Positions 6,871-15,595 are shown, numbered from the stretch's first letter. The stretch is DNA of 42,621 nt from Pseudomonas sp. JM0905a (GCF_014700075.1 NZ_JACXBU010000020.1:1-42621), one strand, 5' to 3'. Numbers and translations: made by a program. Notes: generated by a model not told the origin, from the letters alone.

Positions 6871-7974
6871 TCAGTAATCGATGGCCACGTCGCCCTTGGG
6901 CACGCTGCAGCAGGAAAGGATGTAGCCCTCGGCGACGTCTTCGTCGGTGATGCCGCCGTTGTGTTCCATCTCCACCTCGCCAGCGGTCTTCATCACCTTG
7001 CAGGTGCCGCAGATGCCCATGCCGCAGGCCTTGGGAATGTGCAGGCCGACCTTGGCTGCGGCCGAGTGCACGGTCTCGCCGGGTGCCACGCGGATGCTCT
7101 TGCCGGTTCCGGTGAACTCCACCAGGTTCATCGCGCCGGCCGGTACTTCGGCAGCGGCTTCGGCAGCCTCGGCGGCGTGCTCCTTCACTTCTTCGCGAAT
7201 CTCCGGCGGGGTCGGGCCGAAGGCTTCTTCGTGATAGCGCTTCATGTCGAAGCCGGCCGCTTCCAGCAGGCGCCGGACCGCAGACATGTAGGGCGTCGGG
7301 CCGCAGCAGAAGATCTCGCGTTCCATGAAGTCGCCGGCGATCAGGTCGAGCATCGCGCGGCTCAGGTAGCCGCGATAACCGGACCAGGTTTCGCCGATCT
7401 CGTACTTCTCGCAGATCAGGTGCAGTTTGAAGTTTTCGATGCGCGAGGCCATGTGGCGCAGTTCGCGGTGGTAGATGATGTCCTTCGGCGTCCGCGCGCT
7501 GTGCACGAAGACCATGTCCACCGCGCCGTTGGTGTCGAAGAACCAGCGGGCCATGGACATCACCGGAGTAATGCCGACGCCGCCGGAAAGGAACAGCACC
7601 TTTTCCGCCGGGAAGTCGATGGCGTTGAACAGGCCCACCGGACCGTGCACCGGAATCACGTCACCTTCTTTCAGGTTGTCGTGCAGCCAGTTGGAGACCT
7701 TGCCGCCGGGCACGCGCTTGATGGTCAGGGAGAAGCTGTAGGGCACCGAGGGCGAACTGGAGATGGTGTAGGAGCGCATGATTGGCTGGCCGTCGATCTC
7801 CAGTTCCAGGGTCACGAACTGCCCCGGCTTGAAGAAGAACACCATCGGCTGGTCGGCCATGAAACAGAAGGTGCGCACATCCCAGGTTTCCTGGATCGCC
7901 TTGACGCAGCGAACCATGTGCCGGCCGTTGGTCCAGGTCTGGGTCGTGATGGGATTGAGGAAGTTATTGGTCAT
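6871..7974 (-). CDS. gbcB: Glycine betaine monooxygenase reductase subunit
   Basis: 367 residues starting MTNNFLNPITTQTWTNGRHM. It passes electrons from NAD(P)H through FAD and a [2Fe-2S] centre to GbcA for demethylation of glycine betaine. Visible are the flavin-binding RSYTISSSP, the LFLSGGVGITPVMSMA pyridine-nucleotide segment, FCCGPTPYM, and a C-terminal plant-type ferredoxin domain with KACGMGICGTCK and the fourth cysteine in ILSCCS. Length and partner match P. aeruginosa PA5411. The start at 7974 has GGCGGAG upstream; a longer frame to 8061 runs into the shared promoter region. Divergent from gbcA, so both are probably controlled from the gap at 7975-8337, with GbdR as the expected activator. 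Confidence 0.95.
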   Translation of the reverse strand: MTNNFLNPITTQTWTNGRHMVRCVKAIQETWDVRTFCFMADQPMVFFFKPGQFVTLELEIDGQPIMRSYTISSSPSVPYSFSLTIKRVPGGKVSNWLHDNLKEGDVIPVHGPVGLFNAIDFPAEKVLFLSGGVGITPVMSMARWFFDTNGAVDMVFVHSARTPKDIIYHRELRHMASRIENFKLHLICEKYEIGETWSGYRGYLSRAMLDLIAGDFMEREIFCCGPTPYMSAVRRLLEAAGFDMKRYHEEAFGPTPPEIREEVKEHAAEAAEAAAEVPAGAMNLVEFTGTGKSIRVAPGETVHSAAAKVGLHIPKACGMGICGTCKVMKTAGEVEMEHNGGITDEDVAEGYILSCCSVPKGDVAIDY

Positions 7975-8337
7975 GACGCTGCTCCGCCCATGGCCGGAAA
8001 TCGGCCTATTGCGACGGATTGTGAATAACGCAAAAACGGCCCATTTACCTGTCTGCGACATTCACATGCTCATCGCGACCTGCCAGCAACCATCGGGCCT
8101 CGCGCGTCGGAAACGGATGCCCCCATGTCGCCCATGGGCAAGGTCGTGCCTGCCAGCGCCAGCACACTCATTCCCAGCCGAACCATAAGGCTTTTGAGCG
8201 AACCACCCTCGCACCCGCAGCAGGGCAGCCATTCGGTAGGCGAGAAACGAGGGCAGGTCACGCCGCCTTGCGTGACAACCGAACCAGCCACTTATTTGCG
8301 GCGGTCGCCAGCGCGACCAGCCATTGAGGAGTTACCG
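7975..8337. promoter_or_regulatory. gbcB-gbcA divergent regulatory region
   Basis: 363 bp between the two start codons. It must hold both promoters and, from P. aeruginosa work, GbdR sites; I cannot assign a GbdR consensus by eye. Two inverted repeats are visible: GTCACGC/GCGTGAC (8257-8263 and 8270-8276, 6-bp spacer) and GGTCGC/GCGACC (8303-8308 and 8313-8318, 4-bp spacer), the second about 20 bp ahead of the gbcA start. TGCCAGC also occurs twice in the same orientation (about 8090 and 8149). Confidence 0.6.
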
Positions 8338-9627
8338 ATGGACGTCACTTCCACCCTGAGCCTGGGCGATCCGCTTCAACCCGCACGCAAGGCCACGGCC
8401 GAAATGCTCCGCGAACGCGACCACAGCTTCTCCCTGCCGCAGCCGTTCTACAACGACGAGCGCCTGTTCCAGATCGACATGCAGGAGATCTTCCATAAGG
8501 AATGGCTGATCGCCGGCATGACCTGCGAGATCCCCGCCAAGGGCAATTACCTGACCCTGCAGATCGGCGACAACCCGATCATCGTCATCCGTGGTGGCGA
8601 AGGTCAGATCCACGCATTCCACAACGTCTGCCGCCACCGTGGCTCGCGCCTGTGCGTCAGCGAGAAGGGCAAGGTCGCCAAGCTGGTCTGCCCCTACCAC
8701 CAGTGGACCTACGAACTGGACGGCCGCCTGCTGTTCGCCGGCACCGAAATGGGCGCCGACTTCGACATGAAGGAATACGGCCTCAAGCCCGTGCACGTGA
8801 AGAGCGCCGGCGGATACATCTTCATCAACCTGTCGGAAAACCCGCCAGCCATCGACGATTTCCTCTCCACCCTGGCCCATTACATGGAGCCGTACGACAT
8901 GGAGAACACCAAGGTGGCCGTGCAGACCACCCTCAAGGAAACCGCCAACTGGAAACTGGTCATCGAAAACAACCGCGAGTGCTACCACTGCAACGGTTCG
9001 CACCCGGAACTGCTCAATACCCTGCTGGAGTGGGACGACGTCACCGACCCGCGCGCCAGCCAGGCGTTCAAGGACCAGGTCGCCGCCTGCACCAAGGCCT
9101 GGGATGAGGAGAAGATCCCCTACGCCCACGCCAGCTTCGGCCTGCGTAACCGTATCGTCCGCATGCCGCTGCTCGAGGGCACCGTCTCCATGACCATGGA
9201 CGGCAAGCAGGGCTGCAAGAAACTCATGGGCCGCATCAAGAACCCGGACCTGGGCTCCATGCGCATCCTGCACCTGCCGCACTCCTGGAATCACTGCATG
9301 GGCGACCACATGATCGTCTTCACCGTGTGGCCCATCAGCGCCCAGGAAACCGTGGTCACCACCAAGTGGCTGGTGCACAAGGATGCCGTGGAAGGCGTTG
9401 ACTACGACGTGGCCCGCCTGCGCGAAGTCTGGGACGCCACCAACGACCAGGACCGTCGCCTGGCCGAAGAGAATCAGCGCGGCATCAACTCCACCGCCTA
9501 CCAGCCGGGCCCGTACTCCAAGACCTACGAGTTCGGCGTGATCAACTTCCTCGACTGGTACAGCGAACGCATGCTGAACAACCTCGGCGACACCCCGGCT
9601 ACCAAGCTGCGCCAGGTCAACGAGTAA
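8338..9627 (+). CDS. gbcA: Glycine betaine monooxygenase oxygenase subunit (Rieske)
   Basis: 429 residues starting MDVTSTLSLGDPLQPARKAT. Oxidatively removes one methyl group of glycine betaine, giving dimethylglycine and formaldehyde. Rieske [2Fe-2S] ligands are C98-x-H100 (CRHRG) and C118-x2-H121 (CPYHQW). The mononuclear iron site is seen in ENNRECYHCNGSHPEL, with H217 and H222 as likely ligands and an aspartate in the NDQDRRLAEENQ segment. Length and motifs agree with P. aeruginosa PA5410. Start 8338 is preceded by GAGGAG; the open frame upstream to 8125 lies inside the regulatory gap. A small membrane peptide and then a strong terminator follow. Confidence 0.96.
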   Translation: MDVTSTLSLGDPLQPARKATAEMLRERDHSFSLPQPFYNDERLFQIDMQEIFHKEWLIAGMTCEIPAKGNYLTLQIGDNPIIVIRGGEGQIHAFHNVCRHRGSRLCVSEKGKVAKLVCPYHQWTYELDGRLLFAGTEMGADFDMKEYGLKPVHVKSAGGYIFINLSENPPAIDDFLSTLAHYMEPYDMENTKVAVQTTLKETANWKLVIENNRECYHCNGSHPELLNTLLEWDDVTDPRASQAFKDQVAACTKAWDEEKIPYAHASFGLRNRIVRMPLLEGTVSMTMDGKQGCKKLMGRIKNPDLGSMRILHLPHSWNHCMGDHMIVFTVWPISAQETVVTTKWLVHKDAVEGVDYDVARLREVWDATNDQDRRLAEENQRGINSTAYQPGPYSKTYEFGVINFLDWYSERMLNNLGDTPATKLRQVNE

Positions 9628-9679
9628 CACTTCCAGGGAGCTCGGCGAGGCGGCTGCCCCGCCGGGCGGAGGAACAGCC

Positions 9680-9769
9680 ATGTCCGTATGCCTGGGCTTT
9701 GCCATCCTCCTGACGCTTTATGGACTGGCCTCGAGCCTGCTCAAGGCCTGGTCCGACCGCTCACACTGA
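9680..9769 (+). CDS. 29-residue hydrophobic peptide downstream of gbcA
   Basis: Begins MSVCLGFAILLTLYGLASSL and ends KAWSDRSH. A hydrophobic stretch of about 20 residues and a positively charged, polar tail predict a single-pass inner-membrane peptide. It has a good ribosome binding site, GGAGG, 8 bases before the ATG. It lies 52 bp after the gbcA stop and just before the terminator at 9792, so it would be the last cistron of the gbcA transcript. No family recognised. The combination of ribosome binding site, hydrophobic core and position supports a real gene, but chance cannot be excluded without comparison. Confidence 0.55.
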   Translation: MSVCLGFAILLTLYGLASSLLKAWSDRSH

Positions 9770-9791
9770 GGTCCCCTCAAGGACCACCCTC

Positions 9792-9830
9792 GCCCTCGTC
9801 GGGATGTCGGCCCTGACGGGGGCTTTTTTT
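9792..9830 (+). terminator. Rho-independent terminator after gbcA
   Basis: GCCCTCGTCGGG pairs with CCCTGACGGGGGC across a short loop, and seven T residues follow (9824-9830). Ends the gbcA plus small-peptide transcript. Confidence 0.88.
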
Positions 9831-10116
9831 CCTTCCTGCTGCCGATCCCCAGACCAGGGGAGCCTGAAAGGGTCCGCACCTGCGCTCAGGAAAATCGTCC
9901 AGCATCGTCTTTTTCAACGAGAAATCCGGCGTAGGAGCTTTCCTATGCTGCCGGAAATGAGCCTACGCGCACATATCGCATCGGATTCTTCTGAAAAGTG
10001 AGCGGCAGCTTCGGACACAACCTTTATTCCTACAGGCAATTCGGAAGACCAAGCACTTAGCAAGTAAGAGCTGTCTGATTTTTACTGATCTCACGCCCCC
10101 TTAGGAGTGTCCGATC
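9831..10116 (+). promoter_or_regulatory. Upstream region of the fimbrial cluster with BvgA-like inverted heptad
   Basis: Contains TAGGAGCTTTCCTA (9932-9945). Its TAGGA/TCCTA arms resemble the ideal BvgA inverted heptad TAGGAAA-TTTCCTA at 12 of 14 positions. A lone half-site ATTCCTA lies at about 10026-10032. Related inverted sites occur in the two regulator gaps at 15673 and 20728. The rest of the gap is less GC-rich than its surroundings and has no gene. Confidence 0.5.
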
Positions 10117-10437
10117 ATGACCAGAAATCTGATAGCTGCTGCTCTTGTGCTGACCACCCTCTCAGCAATACCCCTCGCCGCCGAAGCGAAGACGGCTCAC
10201 GGCGTCATTCAGTTTGTAGGGAGCCTTTCCAGAGGTCCGTGCGAACTTTCCGCTACCGACTGGTACCAGCATGCCGGCCGCCACGAGGGCATCAGTCCGA
10301 GCCACGCCGGCCCCGTCCAGGCTCCAGGCAACGTCTGCGCCGGAATCGCCGATACGTCTTCCATCCGTGTCGATGAAGTCGCCGCGGCCTCCAGCACCAC
10401 GCCTCCGGCAAAGGTGGTCGTCGTCACCTTCAACTGA
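10117..10437 (+). CDS. Short type 1 fimbrial-like protein
   Basis: 106 residues starting MTRNLIAAALVLTTLSAIPL. Signal peptide cleaved near AEA (about residue 24). The mature start KTAHGVIQFVGSLSRGPCEL has the pilin pattern GxIxFxGxI...C, and a second cysteine lies in GNVCAGIA, as needed for the conserved pilin disulfide. The protein ends VVVVTFN. It is only about half the length of a normal chaperone-usher pilin (150-190 residues): the central strands are missing. It may be a minor or terminating subunit, or a remnant. A ribosome binding site (TTAGGAG) precedes the ATG. A GC-rich hairpin and a 444-bp gap separate it from the major pilin, so it may be a separate or attenuated transcript. Confidence 0.7.
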   Translation: MTRNLIAAALVLTTLSAIPLAAEAKTAHGVIQFVGSLSRGPCELSATDWYQHAGRHEGISPSHAGPVQAPGNVCAGIADTSSIRVDEVAAASSTTPPAKVVVVTFN

Positions 10438-10881
10438 AGCGAGCACCGCGCGCCCTGCCTGAAGGCGCGCGAATCGGGAACACAGATCGTCCTTAACAAT
10501 CAGTGAACACATCTGGCGATGGGTTCATCCACAGAAGCGGCTGGATTCGATTGTCCCAATGCAGACGAGGGAGCGATTCCAGCGTTTTGGAGTCGCTCGC
10601 GCCGGGCGCTCCAGCCAGGTATCGCAACGGCGTGCCCGGCTGAACGCGTCGCCACGCCTGCCTTACTCTTCATTCCTTGCGCTCATGAACAAGTTCTGAA
10701 CGGTTCTAAAGCCCCTCAGATCTTGGTCCAGAGACAACGCCTGGAATCCGGCTACCGGCCTTGTCGGCCATTCCTTACAAAAGTGCGAACCCTGTCTGAT
10801 ATTCCGAAAACTCATGGATGGTTATTGTAGCCGGGCATTTCGATGCACCACTTTTCGTGATCAAACAATCTGGAGTAACAC
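10438..10881 (+). other. 444-bp gap before the major pilin
   Basis: No convincing gene. It starts with a strong hairpin (10447-10471) and is otherwise mixed in composition. Presumably holds the major pilin promoter or a processed leader; no clear -35/-10 pair and no BvgA-like inverted heptad were found here. Confidence 0.4.
10447..10471 (+). terminator. GC-rich hairpin after the short fimbrial gene (possible attenuator)
   Basis: CGCGCGCC (10447-10454) pairs perfectly with GGCGCGCG (10464-10471) around a 9-nt loop. There is no T-tract after it, so termination may be partial or the hairpin may stabilise an upstream mRNA segment. Confidence 0.45.
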
Positions 10882-11451
10882 ATGAAAAAGCTCTCCCTGG
10901 CCACCCTCGCGATGTCCGTCATTGCCGCCAGCGGTTCCGCCTTCGCCGCCGACGCAGGCACCGGCCAGATCAACTTCACCGGCTTCATCAACAACGATGC
11001 CTGCACCGTAGACGGCTCCGTCGGTAAGGAAAAGGCCATCCTCGTCGACATGGGCAGCATTGCCATCAAGGGCATCGGCCCCGATACCGCCCCGACCACC
11101 GGCCGAATCGGAGCCAGCAACTTCAACCTGAGCGTCAACTGCAACCAAGGCACCAAGGTCGCCATGCATTTCGAAGCCGCAAAGGGCGGTTCCGGCGTGG
11201 TCGACGGCAAGAAGGTCCTGAAACTGAACCCGGGCCTCGACTCCGCCAAGAACGTCGGCATCGCCATCCTGGACAGCAATGGCGAGGTCATCGACCTGAA
11301 CACGCCCACAACCGCCAAGATCGAGAGCGCACTGAACGGCGGCGACGCCACCCTGACCTTCGCCGCCGCCTACGTCACCACTGCCGACCCGGCGACTGCC
11401 ACTCCCGGTGACGGTAACGCCACCCTGCCGTTCGTCCTGAAGTACGAATAA
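10882..11451 (+). CDS. Major fimbrial subunit, chaperone-usher (type 1) family
   Basis: 189 residues starting MKKLSLATLAMSVIAASGSA. Signal peptide ends AFA, with mature ADAGTGQINFTGFINNDACT carrying the GxIxFxGxI N-terminal donor-strand pattern. The two conserved cysteines (DACTV and SVNCNQ) form the pilin disulfide, and the C-terminal ATLPFVLKYE is the usher/chaperone recognition strand. Normal pilin length. Exported by Sec, folded by the neighbouring chaperone and polymerised through the usher into a surface fimbria, probably for attachment or biofilm. GGAG precedes the start. The chaperone gene begins 58 bp after its stop. Confidence 0.93.
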   Translation: MKKLSLATLAMSVIAASGSAFAADAGTGQINFTGFINNDACTVDGSVGKEKAILVDMGSIAIKGIGPDTAPTTGRIGASNFNLSVNCNQGTKVAMHFEAAKGGSGVVDGKKVLKLNPGLDSAKNVGIAILDSNGEVIDLNTPTTAKIESALNGGDATLTFAAAYVTTADPATATPGDGNATLPFVLKYE

Positions 11452-11509
11452 GCAGGAACGGCACCCTGAAGCCTGGCGGGGCCATCCGGCCTCGCCACTT
11501 CCCTGGTAC

Positions 11510-12256
11510 ATGATGGTAATTCCTATGCTCCGTCGCACGATCTCCACCTGCCTGGGCGCCTTCTGCCTGGTGCTGGCTTCCCACGCATTCGCGGGAATCT
11601 CCCTCAGCTCCACCCGTATCGTTTTCAAAAGCCCCAGCAAAGAGGCCAGCATCACAGTTCGCAACACTGGCAAGGACGTTCTTGTTCAGTCATGGATCGA
11701 CAACGGCACGGATTCGGACACGCCACCACCTTTTGCCGTGACGCCCCCGCTGGCGCGCGTACCGGCGAACGAACAACAGCTGCTGCGCATTCTCTACGAA
11801 GGCAGCGGCATGCCCACCGATCGGGAGTCGGTGGTGTGGCTCAACGTCCAGGAAATTCCCCAGACCAGCGAAGGCCGGAACATCCTGCAGCTGGCCGTAC
11901 GCCAGCGAATCAAGTTGTTCTTCCGTCCGGAGGGGCTGACGACCGAGGCCCACCGCGCACCGGAAGAACTGCAATGGCAGCTCGCGCGCCAGGGCGGCAA
12001 GACGGAACTGAAGCTTCGAAACCCGAGCCTGTACCACGTCTCCATGGGCGACGTGAAGCTGGGCAGCACGGTGGCCATCGATTCCACCATGATCGCCCCC
12101 GGCGAAGAGCGGGTATTCAGCGTCCCTGATCTGCCCTCTGCGAAAACCGTTGAGCTGACCTTTACCAGCATCAACGACTACGGAGCGCAGGTGTTCTACT
12201 CCGCAAGCCTTTCCGTCGGGAGTCCCGCTGGAGCCACGGCAAAGCGGTCCAGCTGA
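11510..12256 (+). CDS. Periplasmic fimbrial chaperone (PapD-like)
   Basis: 248 residues from the first ATG. An alternative start at 11525 (MLRRTISTCLGAFCLVLASH) gives a more typical signal peptide ending AFA; neither has a strong ribosome binding site. Two Ig-like domains follow. GISLSSTRIVF contains the conserved Arg, and NILQLAVRQRIKLFFRPEGL contains the Lys and the G1 strand that donates to pilins. The short F1-G1 region suggests the FGS type used for rod-like fimbriae. It binds pilins in the periplasm and delivers them to the usher. Tightly placed between the major pilin and the usher. Confidence 0.93.
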   Translation: MMVIPMLRRTISTCLGAFCLVLASHAFAGISLSSTRIVFKSPSKEASITVRNTGKDVLVQSWIDNGTDSDTPPPFAVTPPLARVPANEQQLLRILYEGSGMPTDRESVVWLNVQEIPQTSEGRNILQLAVRQRIKLFFRPEGLTTEAHRAPEELQWQLARQGGKTELKLRNPSLYHVSMGDVKLGSTVAIDSTMIAPGEERVFSVPDLPSAKTVELTFTSINDYGAQVFYSASLSVGSPAGATAKRSS

Positions 12257-12374
12257 GCTCTGTAACGAGCTTTATCCCTAACCTCTGGCTCACCTCCGGC
12301 GGGTGCTGAACGCTCCCGCATGGCCTCCTCATTCCTGAGGGAAGGTGGGCCGGGCAGCTCGCAGGCATTGAGAA

Positions 12375-14948
12375 ATGAGCATTTGGCCCAGTCACATCGA
12401 GGGACCGCGCACCCGGTTGCCCGCGGACAACCGAAGGTCGCTCCCTCTGGTTCGCCGCAGCAAACTCGCGCTAGCCATTTCCCTGGCTCTCCCTTCGGTG
12501 GCGCTGCATGCCAAGTCCCCCGAACCGTTACCGGAGGCAGCCCTCCAGGTCGCCTCGTTCAACACGACCTTCCTCAAAGGTGCGCCGTCCGCCGTTGACC
12601 TGCAGTCTCTGCTGCGCGCGAACAGCGTCGTGCCCGGCAACTATCGGGTGGACCTTTACAGCAACGAGGTACTGGTCGGGCGCAAGGACATCGACTTTCT
12701 GCGCAATCAGCAGACGGGCATCGTCGAGCCCTGCCTGACTATCGAGCTGCTCCATCTGCTGGGCGTCGACCTGGCAAAGCTGGTGGAACAGGGCGTGGTC
12801 GATCCCGACACGGCCGCCACCTGTTACGACCTGCCGACACTGATCGACCAGGCCACGCTGCGCTACGATTCGACTCGCCTGCGCCTGTACGCCAGCATTC
12901 CGCAGGTCGCGATGCTCCAGGGCCGGCGCGGCTACGTTGACCCGGCGCTGTGGGACAACGGCGTCTCCGCCGCCTTCGTCAACTACCAGTTCAACACCAA
13001 CCGGAACCGGGACGATTACGGCCGGCGGATGTTCAACAACCTGGGCCTGCGCAACGGGATCAACCTGGGGGCCTGGCGCCTGCGCAACGAGTCGAACTTC
13101 CGCACGGGCACAGACCGGCCAAGCAAATTCACCAGCAACCGCACCTATCTGCAGCGCGACGTCACCGACCTCAAGGGACAGCTCACCCTGGGTGAGATCT
13201 ATTCCGACGCCCACCTGTTCGACAGCGTGCGCTACCGCGGCATCAAGCTGGCCTCCGATGAAGCCATGCGGGCGGACAGCGAGCGCGGCTACGCGCCGGT
13301 CATCCGCGGCGTTGCGGAAACCAACGCCACCGTGGAGATCCGCCAGAACAACTACATCCTCTACTCCACGACCGTGGCGCCCGGTCCTTTCGAGATCAGC
13401 GACATCTACCCCACCGGCTCCAACGGCGACCTGGAGATCACCATCATCGAGGCCGACGGGCGTCGGCGCGTGAGCCAGCAGGCCTTTTCAAGCCTGCCGA
13501 TCATGGTCCGCGAAGGCCAACTGAACTACAGCGTTTCCGCAGGCGAGTTCAACAGCAACGGTGACGACCTCAAAAATCCGGCATTCGTGAGTGCGACCGC
13601 CGCCTATGGCCTCAACAGCAACCTCACTGTCATTGCTGGCGCCCAGGCCACCCAGGACTTCAATGCTCTATCGCTCGGTGCCGGGCGAAATACCCCGCTC
13701 GGCGCCGTATCGGTCGACGTTACCCACTCGGCCAGCCAGGTTCGCGGGCTCTCCGCCCGAGGCAACAGCCTGCGTGCGCTGTACGCGAAGACCTTCACCG
13801 GCACCGATACCAGCTTCACCCTGGCGGCCTATCGCTACTCCACCGAAGGCTACCGGACACTTTCCGACCATGTTCAGGAACTCTCCCTGGGCGTGCCGAG
13901 CACCAGAGGCCGCTCGAAGATCCGTACTGACCTGACCGTCAACCAGACCCTTGGCCAGCGCCAGTACGGCAGCCTCTACATCAATGCCAGCGACGAACGT
14001 TACTGGGATCGCGGCGGCTCACGCAGCTACTCCGCCGGCTACTCCAATGGCTGGCGCGACGTCAGCTACAACGTCAGCGTGAGCAAGACCCGCAACATCG
14101 GTACCTATGGCCCGTCGAACGACGACACCCAGCTAAACCTGTCCGTGTCCTTCCCGCTGGGCTCGCGGCCACGGGCGCCACGCGCCTACCTGTCGAACAC
14201 CCACCAGGACAGCGGCGACAACACGCAGGCCGGGCTGCACGGCTACCTGTCCGAAGACGGCGACACCTCCTACTCGGTGCAAGGCAGCAGGAGCGGCAGC
14301 GGGGGTGGCTCGGGCTCGGTCAACCTGAACAGCCGCACTTCGCTTGCGGAGGTCAGCCTGGGCTACAGCAAGGGACGCAACTACAGTTCGGAGAGCCTCA
14401 CCCTGTCCGGCTCCGTCGTCGCCCACGCGGGCGGCATCAACCTGGGCCAGCCGGTGGGTGAAACCTTCGCACTGGTGGAAGTACCCGAAATCTCGGGCGT
14501 CGGCGTCAGCAACTTCACCGGTGTCAGCACCGGATACAACGGCTACGCCGTGGTGCCGAACGCCCAGCCCTACCGGACCAACTGGATCACCCTGGATACA
14601 CGCAACCTCGGCGGTGATATCGAGATCGACAATGCCACGCAGCAGATCGTGCCGCGCCGCGGGGCCATCGTATTGGCCCGTTACGAAGGGAAAAAGGGGC
14701 AACGCGTCCAGTTCGAGCTGTTCGACAGCCTGGGCCAACCCATTCCATTCGGCGCTTCGCTGGAAGATGCCGAGGGCAAGCAGCTTGCCATCTCCGACCC
14801 CAGCGGCAGGGCACTGGCCCTGGTCGAAGAGGAACAGGCCACGCTGACCATCAAGTGGAGCGGCAAACAGTGTTCCGCCACCTACGCGCTACCGCCGCAG
14901 GACAAGTCCAGCAACTACCAGCGCTATCGCCTCAGCTGCCAGAACTGA
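12375..14948 (+). CDS. Outer membrane fimbrial usher (FimD/PapC family)
   Basis: 857 residues. About 26 residues of basic leader precede a signal sequence (RRSKLALAISLALPSVALHA). The N-terminal periplasmic domain has FNTTFLKG and VDLYSNEVLVGRKDI, followed by the 24-strand barrel with plug (RGYAPVIRGVAETNATVEIR is typical of the plug), and the two C-terminal domains with PRRGAIVLARYEGKKG and CSATYALPP. It forms the outer membrane pore that orders and secretes pilin-chaperone complexes. The ATG at 12375 lacks a good ribosome binding site. Its stop is 11 bp from the stop of the convergent response regulator, so no adhesin gene follows the usher. Confidence 0.93.
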   Translation: MSIWPSHIEGPRTRLPADNRRSLPLVRRSKLALAISLALPSVALHAKSPEPLPEAALQVASFNTTFLKGAPSAVDLQSLLRANSVVPGNYRVDLYSNEVLVGRKDIDFLRNQQTGIVEPCLTIELLHLLGVDLAKLVEQGVVDPDTAATCYDLPTLIDQATLRYDSTRLRLYASIPQVAMLQGRRGYVDPALWDNGVSAAFVNYQFNTNRNRDDYGRRMFNNLGLRNGINLGAWRLRNESNFRTGTDRPSKFTSNRTYLQRDVTDLKGQLTLGEIYSDAHLFDSVRYRGIKLASDEAMRADSERGYAPVIRGVAETNATVEIRQNNYILYSTTVAPGPFEISDIYPTGSNGDLEITIIEADGRRRVSQQAFSSLPIMVREGQLNYSVSAGEFNSNGDDLKNPAFVSATAAYGLNSNLTVIAGAQATQDFNALSLGAGRNTPLGAVSVDVTHSASQVRGLSARGNSLRALYAKTFTGTDTSFTLAAYRYSTEGYRTLSDHVQELSLGVPSTRGRSKIRTDLTVNQTLGQRQYGSLYINASDERYWDRGGSRSYSAGYSNGWRDVSYNVSVSKTRNIGTYGPSNDDTQLNLSVSFPLGSRPRAPRAYLSNTHQDSGDNTQAGLHGYLSEDGDTSYSVQGSRSGSGGGSGSVNLNSRTSLAEVSLGYSKGRNYSSESLTLSGSVVAHAGGINLGQPVGETFALVEVPEISGVGVSNFTGVSTGYNGYAVVPNAQPYRTNWITLDTRNLGGDIEIDNATQQIVPRRGAIVLARYEGKKGQRVQFELFDSLGQPIPFGASLEDAEGKQLAISDPSGRALALVEEEQATLTIKWSGKQCSATYALPPQDKSSNYQRYRLSCQN

Positions 14949-14959
14949 CGGGGGAAACG

Positions 14960-15595
14960 TCAGCGCTCGGGGCGTTCGGCAAGATCATTGCGCCGCGCGA
15001 ACTCGATCAGCTCCAGCAAGGAACCGAGGTTGAGCTTCTGCTGGATGCGGGTCTTGTATGTGCTGATGGTCTTGTTGCTCAGCAGCATGCGCTCGCCGAT
15101 TTCCTTGTTCGACAGCCCGTTTGCCAGGTACTGCAAGACCATCAGTTCCTGGTTGGACAGCCGCTCCACCAGTTCACTTTCGCTCAGCGCCGGCGCTGGA
15201 CCGCCGTTCCGGATGGTGGAGGGAAATACGCTGAATCCCGCGTTAATGGCATTGATGGCCGTCAGCAGGTTCTGCAAGTCCTCTTCCTTGCTGACAAAGC
15301 CCTTCGCTCCTGCCTGGAAGCAGCGCTGGGAATAACTCTCCGCCGGCTGCGACGTCAGCACCAGGACCTGGCTGTCGAGGCCCAGGGCGCGGATTCGCGA
15401 GATGACGTTGAGACCATCGAGGCGCGGAATCCCGATGTCCAGGATGACGATATCCGGCTCATGCTGACGAATCAGCTGCAAGGCATCGACGCCGTTGTCA
15501 GCCTCACCGACGACCTCCATCCCGCTGCGCTCCAGCAGCATGCGGACGGCCATGCGGATCACTGGGTGATCGTCGACGATCAGGGCACTTCTCAT
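14960..15595 (-). CDS. rocA: LuxR-type response regulator, RocA/BvgA-like (first copy)
   Basis: 211 residues starting MRSALIVDDHPVIRMAVRML. Receiver domain (1-120) with acidic pair D8-D9, phospho-acceptor D53 in VILDIGIP, the conserved Thr (VLTS) and Lys (VSKEED). A LuxR/NarL helix-turn-helix lies at about 148-205 (LSNQELMVLQYLANGLSNKE, then KTISTYKTRIQQKL). This is the domain arrangement of P. aeruginosa RocA1 and Bordetella BvgA, which activate fimbrial genes. Convergent with the usher and divergent from the RocR-like gene; the 167-bp divergent gap holds an inverted TTTCCTA/TAGGAAG site. GAGG lies 5 bases before the ATG. Confidence 0.85.
   Translation of the reverse strand: MRSALIVDDHPVIRMAVRMLLERSGMEVVGEADNGVDALQLIRQHEPDIVILDIGIPRLDGLNVISRIRALGLDSQVLVLTSQPAESYSQRCFQAGAKGFVSKEEDLQNLLTAINAINAGFSVFPSTIRNGGPAPALSESELVERLSNQELMVLQYLANGLSNKEIGERMLLSNKTISTYKTRIQQKLNLGSLLELIEFARRNDLAERPER

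Noticed and set aside
8125-8337. An in-frame upstream extension of gbcA.
   Set aside because: It would occupy the divergent promoter region; known GbcA proteins start at the equivalent of 8338, which has GAGGAG upstream.
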